From the NCBI RefSeq assembly GCF_034048115.1, contig NZ_CP139145.1:3224001-3288000 (forward strand): 64,000 bases of DNA, written 5' to 3'. The notes beneath the pieces are model-generated. The model was not told the DNA's origin, ran no database searches, and saw nothing but the letters and a program-made list of their open reading frames with translations. Below are positions 58,707 through 64,000 of this stretch, piece by piece. How positions within the stretch are numbered: position 1 is the stretch's first letter; every line of letters starts with the position of its first letter. Made by a program: the position numbers and the translations under genes. This stretch comes from Pseudarthrobacter sp. IC2-21 (GTDB taxonomy: Bacteria > Actinomycetota > Actinomycetes > Actinomycetales > Micrococcaceae).

Positions 58707-59310
58707 TCAGCCGTACCACCAGGCGAGGATCCGGCTGCAGCGCAGGGTTGCCCACCGACTGGGCTCTCCCGGGACGTCGAGGGCGAACCACTCCCGCCCC
58801 GGATAGCCGCGATACGCGGACCACGTCACGGCGGCCGACCGGGTTTCCTCCAGCACAGCCACGGCCCCGGCCCAGCCGGGGGTCACGGGCGGCATCCCGG
58901 GCGCGGAAGTGCTCCAGGCCGCGGACGATGTCGAAGTGCCACTGCGGCGGGAAAGGAAACCGGCGGAAGGCGGAATTCGCTGGTTTTCCAGTGTGGTGGG
59001 AGAGGAACAGCTGGTGGTCGAGGAAAAACTGCTGACCGCGCCCGGCGGCGGCCCGGATATCACATTTCCCGCCTGACGCCTGGTACGCGGCCAGGCCGTC
59101 CAGGAGGCTGATGCTCGTGTGGAAGGAACCGTGGCGGGAGCCCGTACGGACGGTGGCTGTCCCGGCACCAGCCCGAGCCATTGCAGGAACAGCAGCGTGT
59201 ACATGGTGGAGGTCCACTTGGGCTTTTGGCCCGCGGCGCACCGGACCGAGACCAGGCCCGGCCGGGCAAACCAGTACCAGGGGCTCGTCGGGTCCTCACA
59301 GAATTCTGTG
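58707..59310 (-). pseudogene. Decayed prenyltransferase/squalene-cyclase-repeat-like gene
   Basis: Coding similarity is split across two minus-strand frames. The first frame gives EDPTSPWYWFARPGL, then KPKWTSTMYTLLFLQWLGL (from about 59310 down to 59170). Near 59160 the signal moves to the other frame: GSRHGSFHTSISLLDGLAAY and FFLDHQLFLSHHTGK, then FPFPPQWHFDIVRGLEHF. It shifts back near 58880 to WSAYRGYPGREWF and EPSRWATLRCSRILAWWYG. As I recall it, the actinobacterial family has about 90 more residues between KWTSTMYTLL and SSFHT. I therefore infer one internal deletion and a second frameshift. The remnant is not translatable as one protein. Confidence 0.75.
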
Positions 59311-59311
59311 A
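59296..59311. promoter_or_regulatory. Perfect 16-bp palindrome before the PAP2 gene
   Basis: TCACAGAATTCTGTGA ends 12 bp before the start of the phosphatase gene, where a promoter would be. It also overlaps the 5' part of the decayed gene, so it may have served the ancestral gene instead. Confidence 0.55.
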
Positions 59312-59323
59312 CAGGCTTAAGTG

Positions 59324-60232
59324 ATGACCCTGTCGAAGCCCGCGCGCATCAGCACCCCCGCACGCCCTGCCCCGGGTTCCGGCTTTATGTTCTTTTTCGC
59401 CACGCTCGCCTGCGTGGTGGGTCTGATCGCCACGTACTACTACTTCGTCCGGACCACCACCGGCCAGTTCATTGACGAATCTGCCCTGGTGGAGGCCGTG
59501 GACATCCACGGACCCGCGGGCAAGGCGTCCACCCGGTTCCTGGACTGGCTGCCCGTCATCTCCCTGGTGATGGCCGCCGTCGTGGTTCTGTTCGTCACGG
59601 TGATCCGGCGGCGGTGGGTGGCCGCGGGGATTGCCCTTACCGCGTGCGTCGGCGCGAACATCGCCACGCAGGTCCTGAAGGATCTATTGCCGGCACGGCC
59701 GGACACCGGCGTGGTGACCCTGGAGCTGAATTCCCTGCCGTCCGGTCACACCACGCTGGCGGCGTCGGCTGCGGCGGCGGTGTTCCTGATGTCCTCGCCG
59801 CGGTGGCGTCCGTTCGTTGGTTTTGCCGGCGGCACGTTCGCGATCGCCTCCGGGGCGTCCACGCTGCTCAACCAGTGGCACCGGCCGGCCGATGTGGTGG
59901 CGGCCTTCCTGCTGGTGGGCGCGTTCATGATCCCCGCCGGATGGCTGATCATCCGGCATGGCGGAAGCTGGAATGTGTGGGACGGCTTCGGCAGGCATGT
60001 TGGTTCGGCGCGGATCTGGGTGAAGCTGCCGGTGCTGATCGGGCTGGCCTCGGCGGCCGTGGCCGTGTTTTCGCTCGCTAAAATTGCCCCGGGTCCGCTG
60101 CAGGAAGGCAGCACCACCAATTATTTCTGGGCCGGCATCGCACTGATCGTCATCGCCGGGTATCTTGCAACTGTCGCCACCACCTCGCTGTTCGCGTACG
60201 CCGCACGACGCCGGGACGCGCCGGGGCGCTAA
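59324..60232 (+). CDS. PAP2-family membrane phosphatase
   Basis: 302-residue membrane protein with about six helices and the type-2 phosphatidic acid phosphatase active site: KDLLPARPDTG (motif 1, about 110-120), PSGHTTLAASA (motif 2, His near 145) and NQWHRPADVVAA (motif 3, His near 187). The catalytic face is expected outside. Substrate may be phosphatidate, a glycerophospholipid or undecaprenyl diphosphate; the sequence does not say. ATG 59324 is preferred to the adjoining GTG. A palindromic site lies just upstream. Confidence 0.9.
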   Translation: MTLSKPARISTPARPAPGSGFMFFFATLACVVGLIATYYYFVRTTTGQFIDESALVEAVDIHGPAGKASTRFLDWLPVISLVMAAVVVLFVTVIRRRWVAAGIALTACVGANIATQVLKDLLPARPDTGVVTLELNSLPSGHTTLAASAAAAVFLMSSPRWRPFVGFAGGTFAIASGASTLLNQWHRPADVVAAFLLVGAFMIPAGWLIIRHGGSWNVWDGFGRHVGSARIWVKLPVLIGLASAAVAVFSLAKIAPGPLQEGSTTNYFWAGIALIVIAGYLATVATTSLFAYAARRRDAPGR

Positions 60233-60255
60233 CTGTCGCCTTCGCTGCCGGCCAG

Positions 60256-60897
60256 TTAGGCGAGCGCGGCCCCCAGCGAGCGGACCAGCCAGTCACGATA
60301 GGCCTTTACGGACCAGCCGGCCTCCCCCACGAGGGTGCGGTACGCCTGCGGGTGCCCCAGGGACCAGATGGCGGCGGCAGCATCGGCGTCGGACATTCCG
60401 GACGTGAGCCCGCCGCGCGCCCGGACCGCGGCGGCCGCTTCCCCGTAGCGCTCCAGCCGCTGCAGCGCCCGCGCGGTCTGCAGCTTCTCCGCGGCGGGGT
60501 CCACGGCGGCCGCCTGCGCGATGACCGCAACCACCGGTCCGGTGCGCCGGTGGACCTCCACAAACCAGTCGGCAAGGACGGCGATGAGGGCGTCGAAGTC
60601 GGCAGCTTCCGCGGTCCGCTTCCGCATCAGTTCCAGAACGTTCGACGGCGAGTGCGGGCCTGATGCGGCAGCGTCCAGAACCGCGGAGAGCAGCGCCGCC
60701 TTGTTTCCGACGGAGTTGTAGACGGTCTGCAGCGCCACCCCGCTCTCCGACGCGATGGCCTCGATGGTGGTGGGCACGTACCCCTGTTCGGCGAAGAGCC
60801 GCCCGGCCACAGCAACAATCAGCTCGCGGGTTTCAGCGGCCTGCACGGCCCGGCGGCTGGTCCTCGGGGCGCGGGAAGCGGAGGCTGCTGCAGTCAT
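60256..60897 (-). CDS. TetR-family regulator
   Basis: 213-residue regulator with the TetR DNA-binding domain: RELIVAVAGRLFAEQGYVPTTIEAIASESGVALQTVYNSVGNKAALLSAV (about 24-73). The C-terminal ligand domain is Ala-rich and has a Trp-containing segment (AAIWSLGHPQAYRTLVGEAGWSVKAYRDWL) near the end. It is divergent from the monooxygenase gene with a 25-bp dyad in the shared space, so it probably controls both itself and that enzyme. Confidence 0.92.
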   Translation of the reverse strand: MTAAASASRAPRTSRRAVQAAETRELIVAVAGRLFAEQGYVPTTIEAIASESGVALQTVYNSVGNKAALLSAVLDAAASGPHSPSNVLELMRKRTAEAADFDALIAVLADWFVEVHRRTGPVVAVIAQAAAVDPAAEKLQTARALQRLERYGEAAAAVRARGGLTSGMSDADAAAAIWSLGHPQAYRTLVGEAGWSVKAYRDWLVRSLGAALA

Positions 60898-60908
60898 AGA
60901 AAATAGAC

Positions 60909-60933
60909 TAGCCCTCCAGTCACTGGAATGCTA
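60909..60933. promoter_or_regulatory. TetR-type operator TAGC-N2-TCCAG-N3-CTGGA-N2-GCTA
   Basis: A 25-bp dyad with nine paired positions per arm, in the middle of the 99-bp divergent region between the TetR gene and the monooxygenase gene. Length and symmetry are typical of TetR operators. Confidence 0.7.
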
Positions 60934-60996
60934 TTCTAATGAAATCCGCAGGGCATCCAGACAGGACGTGCCCCGGGTTTGGCGAAGGAGCCATCA

Positions 60997-62064
60997 ATGG
61001 ATTCCCAGACTTTGGATGTTGTGGTGATCGGGGCAGGCCAGGCTGGACTGGCGGCGGGCCGCTTCCTGAAAGAGGCCGGCGTGGAGTTCACCATTCTGGA
61101 GAAATCAGGCCGCGTGGGTGATGTGTGGCGGAACCGGTGGGATTCGCTGCGCCTCTTTACGCCGGCACGTTACTGTGCTTTGCCCGGCCTGAAGTTTCCG
61201 GCGGCGGGCGGCAGCTTTCCGGGGAAGGATGCCGTCGCCGATTATCTGGCGGCGTATGCGGCCCGCTTCGAATTGCCCGTGCGGACGGGCGTGCGAGTCC
61301 TGGCGGTCCGCCGTGTGGACGATGCCTTTGAACTGCAGACCAGCGCCGGGGAGTTGCGGGCGCGCAGTGTCATCGCCACGCCGGGTGCCAACTCGACGCC
61401 TTTAGTCCCCGCGGCCGGGCAGGCCCTGGATCCTTCGATCCATCAGCTGCACAGCAATGAATACCGCGGCCCGTCGGAGCTCCCGGCCGGTGCCGTGATG
61501 GTGGTGGGTGCCGGGACGTCGGGAGTGGAAATCTCCCTGGAACTTGCCCAGAGCAGGCCGGCACGATCGGTATACCTCGCAGGAAAGCCCACCCGCCACA
61601 TCCCGGATGCCGTGTTCCGCTTCGCCGGGCCGTTGTACTGGCGCCTGGTGAATTCGCTGCTCACCCTGGATACCAAGCCCGGCAGGAAAGTGGCTGCGGG
61701 ATTCCACAAGCAAGGTGCACCGCTGATCCGTGTGTCGGTGAAGGACGCGGAACGGGCAGGGGTGGTCCGTCTCCCCCGCCTCCAGGGGTCCGGGGATGTG
61801 CCGGCTGACGTCCGGACCATCATCTGGGCCACGGGCTACCGGCCTGCTTTTGACTGGATCGAGGGACTCCCGCTGGACGCAGACGGCTGGCCTGCCACGA
61901 AGCGGGGCGTTGTTCCGGAGCTGCCGGGACTGTACTTCGTGGGCATGCCGTTCCAGTACGCGCTGACGTCCGGCCTGATTGGCGGCGTGGGCCGTGATGC
62001 CAAGTACGTAGTGGACTACCTGGCAGCCCACCAGCGAACGATGAGTTGGGCTCAGGAACAGTAG
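60997..62064 (+). CDS. FAD/NAD(P)-dependent oxidoreductase, flavin-monooxygenase-like
   Basis: 355-residue flavoprotein with two dinucleotide-binding motifs: VVVIGAGQAGLAAGRFL (8-24) for FAD and VMVVGAGTSGVEISLELAQ (about 167-185) for NADPH. WATGY-like TIIWATGYRPAFDWIEG occurs near residue 280. It resembles flavin-containing monooxygenases and CzcO/TrkA-like proteins, oxidising nitrogen, sulfur or ketone groups of small molecules. ATG 60997 has GGAG 7 nt upstream. The divergent TetR regulator suggests induction by a xenobiotic or metabolite. Confidence 0.88.
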   Translation: MDSQTLDVVVIGAGQAGLAAGRFLKEAGVEFTILEKSGRVGDVWRNRWDSLRLFTPARYCALPGLKFPAAGGSFPGKDAVADYLAAYAARFELPVRTGVRVLAVRRVDDAFELQTSAGELRARSVIATPGANSTPLVPAAGQALDPSIHQLHSNEYRGPSELPAGAVMVVGAGTSGVEISLELAQSRPARSVYLAGKPTRHIPDAVFRFAGPLYWRLVNSLLTLDTKPGRKVAAGFHKQGAPLIRVSVKDAERAGVVRLPRLQGSGDVPADVRTIIWATGYRPAFDWIEGLPLDADGWPATKRGVVPELPGLYFVGMPFQYALTSGLIGGVGRDAKYVVDYLAAHQRTMSWAQEQ

Positions 62065-62525
62065 ATTTTGCCGTTGCTCGTTCCGATGTCCAAGCGCACG
62101 GTGGTCTCGGCCAGCGCCTGGGGCTGGTTGGCAAATGAAGCTGTCAGCCGGACGCTGACAGGGCTTATTCCGGCACTCGCGGTCAGAAGGCTCGAGTCGC
62201 CCCGGAGTTGGATGGTTCCGGTGGAGCTGAGGGGGGTGACAGCGGTCCCGGCACCGTAGGTGCCATCAGCTTTTTTGACCGAAAGGGCCAGGGCAGTGGG
62301 AGTTCCGGAGAAGGCATAGGCGAGGTCCACGAACTTGTCGGCGCTATCAACCCGGGAGCAGATGAGCTGTCCTGGCCATGTGCCGTCGGCAGTCACCGTC
62401 ATGGTGGCGGTGGCCGACTGTTGCCACAGTGCCGAGGCCGACGCCCCGCCCGCACCCAGGAGCACGGTCAGTACAAAGGCCCCGATCGCGGGCAGGAGTC
62501 CTGGTATGCGGCGGGGCGTTTTCAC
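62052..62525 (-). CDS. Exported SipW-dependent-type protein (TasA/camelysin-like), distal
   Basis: 157-residue exported protein. The N-terminus (RRIPGLLPAIGAFVLTVLLGAGGASASALWQQSATATMTV) matches the signal peptides processed by SipW-type signal peptidases: hydrophobic core, Gly/Ala, then the aromatic Trp a few residues after the cleavage region. The rest is Thr/Ser-rich beta structure with two cysteines (LICSR, KIYCS). The GTG start overlaps the sipW stop by 4 bp, so it belongs to that operon. It may be a minor subunit of a surface fibre. Its end overlaps the convergent monooxygenase gene by 13 bp. Confidence 0.8.
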   Translation of the reverse strand: MKTPRRIPGLLPAIGAFVLTVLLGAGGASASALWQQSATATMTVTADGTWPGQLICSRVDSADKFVDLAYAFSGTPTALALSVKKADGTYGAGTAVTPLSSTGTIQLRGDSSLLTASAGISPVSVRLTASFANQPQALAETTVRLDIGTSNGKIYCS

Positions 62526-63175
62526 GCGGCATCTCCCGCGGCATCGTTGGATGACCGCCCGCGGCCACGGATGCCCTTGATGACCAGCAGCCCGCCGTAT
62601 CCAATCAGGCCGGCTGCAGCGAGCGTGGTCCACATGTTGCGGTCGGCGTTACCCAAAGCATTGGCTACGTAACCGACGTACGGGACGGCGTAGAACAGTT
62701 TGCCCTTGACCTGTATTTCACGGACGGGTTCGGCATCATTGGCACCGTTGTTATCACCCTTGGTAATGAGAGTCTTCTCCCCTTCCTGGGTTGCAGCGAA
62801 TCCCACGATGCGGTGGGTCTCCACCTCGGGCCGTGCGGAATGCAGCTGGAAGGTGACGACGTCGCCGTACTTGAGTTCATCGAACGCCACCGGCTTCATC
62901 ACCAGAAAGGTACCCGGCGGGAACTTCGGCGCCATGGAGTTGGTCAAAACGGTAAACGCCTCCGACCCAGTGGCACGGGGAACAACGATCAGCACCAGCG
63001 CGGCGAACACGGCCATCATGAGGACAGCCATATTCAAGATGCGTCCCGCCGTGGCCCAGACGCTGCCGCGGACTGGCGTGGCAGCAGCATTAGCAGCAAC
63101 TGCCGAACGGTTGCGGCGAAGGGCGGAGCCGCCGTGGTGAAAGAAGGACAGGTCAGCAGCCACTGGGCACCCCAC
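62522..63175 (-). CDS. sipW: Signal peptidase I, SipW (ER) type
   Basis: 217-residue membrane peptidase. Two hydrophobic helices (about 45-66 and 180-198) flank the catalytic domain. The nucleophile is Ser80 in TNSMAPKFPPGTF. The usual bacterial Lys base is replaced by His121 in ETHRIVG, the hallmark of ER/SipW-type enzymes. GDNN lies further on. SipW enzymes process TasA/TapA-like biofilm proteins, and putative substrates are encoded on both sides. Start is GTG 63175 or GTG 63163; both overlap the preceding gene. Confidence 0.93.
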   Translation of the reverse strand: MGCPVAADLSFFHHGGSALRRNRSAVAANAAATPVRGSVWATAGRILNMAVLMMAVFAALVLIVVPRATGSEAFTVLTNSMAPKFPPGTFLVMKPVAFDELKYGDVVTFQLHSARPEVETHRIVGFAATQEGEKTLITKGDNNGANDAEPVREIQVKGKLFYAVPYVGYVANALGNADRNMWTTLAAAGLIGYGGLLVIKGIRGRGRSSNDAAGDAA

Positions 63176-63758
63176 AAAGCTGCCGCGCTGTGAGCGTCAA
63201 CGAGATATTCACGGCTTTGCCTTTCATGGCGGGAGGAGTGGCGGGATCAAGTGTGACCTGAAGGCAGAGCACGGTACCCGTTCCTTTCGGGACGGCGGCG
63301 GACGTCATACCCGCCACCGTGGTGATTTCTGTGTACCCGGTGGTACCGCAGCTGGCTGGCGTTGGGGCGAATTTTCCGTTGACCTTCAGATACTGCGAAA
63401 GTGTTCCGGAGCCGGCAGGCATCAAGCTGGGGTTTTCAGCGGTAATGCTGGTGTTGAACGTTCCACCCGCATTGGTATTGTTGCCGGCCACTACGCTCGC
63501 ATATGCCGACGCTCCGGGGGCAAGTGTGGCGGACTGGGTGAGATTGATCGTTGCGGCCCCTCCGGGAACGGTCATGGTGGTCACGTTCCCGGAGGGACTT
63601 CCTGTGAGGCTGACATCGAACGACGCCGAGGACACCGTGCCCGGGGTGGTGGAGGTGCTGGCGTTCCACAGGGAGTAGGTGCCATGGACCGTCAGCAGTC
63701 CTAGGAACACCGCCGCTGCAATGAGCAACCCTGCCCGCAGCGTCCGCGGGAGCCGCAT
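63153..63758 (-). CDS. SipW-dependent exported protein (TasA/camelysin-like)
   Basis: 201-residue protein. The signal segment RTLRAGLLIAAAVFLGLLTVHGTYSLWNAST has the TasA-type pattern with a Ser-Leu-Trp motif after the cleavage zone. The mature region is rich in Thr/Ser/Gly and built of probable beta strands (TMTVPGGAATINLTQSATLAPG and onward), with three Cys near the C-terminus. It overlaps sipW, which argues that the peptidase processes it. By analogy with Bacillus TasA it may form a matrix fibre, but no function is proven in this group. Confidence 0.85.
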   Translation of the reverse strand: MRLPRTLRAGLLIAAAVFLGLLTVHGTYSLWNASTSTTPGTVSSASFDVSLTGSPSGNVTTMTVPGGAATINLTQSATLAPGASAYASVVAGNNTNAGGTFNTSITAENPSLMPAGSGTLSQYLKVNGKFAPTPASCGTTGYTEITTVAGMTSAAVPKGTGTVLCLQVTLDPATPPAMKGKAVNISLTLTARQLCGVPSGC

Positions 63759-63833
63759 CGTTCCTCCTGATCCTGGTCCGTCTTTTCCGTCCTGAATTGG
63801 CGGCCGGCCATGCAGCCAGCCGCCCTTCTCCGA

Positions 63834-64000
63834 CTAGGGCTTGGCGACCTGCGTCAACTGGAAGGCAACGTCATTGAAGTTGTAAGACTTGTTCACGTCA
63901 GTGCGGCCAGTGGTGCTGGACAGGAACTCGAAGGAAACGGTCGCAGTGACCGTCTGGGTGCCCGCGGCAGCTACAAGAGGATTGGCAAGTGCGGCTGATC
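63834..64000 (-). CDS. C-terminus of a third TasA/camelysin-like protein (partial)
   Basis: Only the last 54 codons are in the window, ending at TAG 63836-63834. The frame reads AAAGTQTVTATVSFEFLSS, then TTGRTDVNKSYNFNDVAFQL and TQVAKP. It is Thr/Val-rich and strand-like, as in TasA/camelysin C-termini (SYNFNDVAFQLTQVA). It is the gene upstream of the exported protein at 63153-63758, 75 bp away, and is probably the major subunit of the same operon. The start lies beyond the window. Confidence 0.65.
   Translation of the reverse strand, partial: SAALANPLVAAAGTQTVTATVSFEFLSSTTGRTDVNKSYNFNDVAFQLTQVAKP

Overview
The window comes from a high-GC actinobacterium, most likely Arthrobacter/Pseudarthrobacter or another Micrococcaceae. 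This is inferred from GC-rich coding, frequent GTG/TTG starts, -10 boxes about 6 nt before the start codon (probable leaderless mRNAs), a MenJ-type quinone reductase beside MenG and a polyprenyl synthase, and an APS-reductase-type CysH. No sequence comparison was run. I see no rRNA, tRNA, CRISPR array, intact insertion sequence or prophage.

Layout. 1-3 kb: truncated ferredoxin-NADP reductase paralogue, topoisomerase IB, RarD-type permease. 3-10 kb: a five-gene minus-strand operon for a surface polysaccharide (small membrane protein, GT2 synthase, two polysaccharide deacetylases with beta-sandwich modules, GH10 lipoprotein), with a leader of about 0.6 kb. 10.7-15.2 kb: GABA catabolism with a divergent PucR regulator. 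15.3-22.4 kb: CYTH-CHAD protein, MFS transporter coupled to a GntR regulator, small membrane and SRPBCC proteins, secreted deacetylase. 22.4-37 kb: sulfur assimilation (FprA, siroheme synthase, SsuABC-type importer, CysNDH, ferredoxin sulfite reductase, sirohydrochlorin chelatase), interrupted by an alarmone-synthetase-like gene and rtcB. 37-39.3 kb: TRIC channel, SUKH protein, AbiEi/DUF559 protein. 39.7-45.3 kb: tight minus-strand run of polyprenyl synthase, menJ, menG, polyol/idonate-type dehydrogenase and MHS transporter; GntR is divergent. 46.3-55.8 kb: menF, amino-acid ABC transporter, menD, phoX, menC. 55.8-60.2 kb: degenerate HPt protein, CorA, ArsR/AHSA1 pair, a decayed cyclase-like gene, PAP2 phosphatase. 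60.2-64 kb: TetR/monooxygenase pair and a SipW signal peptidase with three TasA/camelysin-like exported proteins.

The most unusual signals are non-coding. Several families of intergenic inverted repeats (called A-D here) recur at gene ends; some overlap stop codons, and two co-linear 73-bp copies of family C flank a gutted SRPBCC gene. A 20-bp dyad, identical at 19 of 20 positions, lies upstream of both the polysaccharide operon and the HPt gene 46 kb away, suggesting co-regulation. The polysaccharide operon, this shared site and the SipW/TasA-like cluster together suggest a surface-matrix programme; that link is inference.
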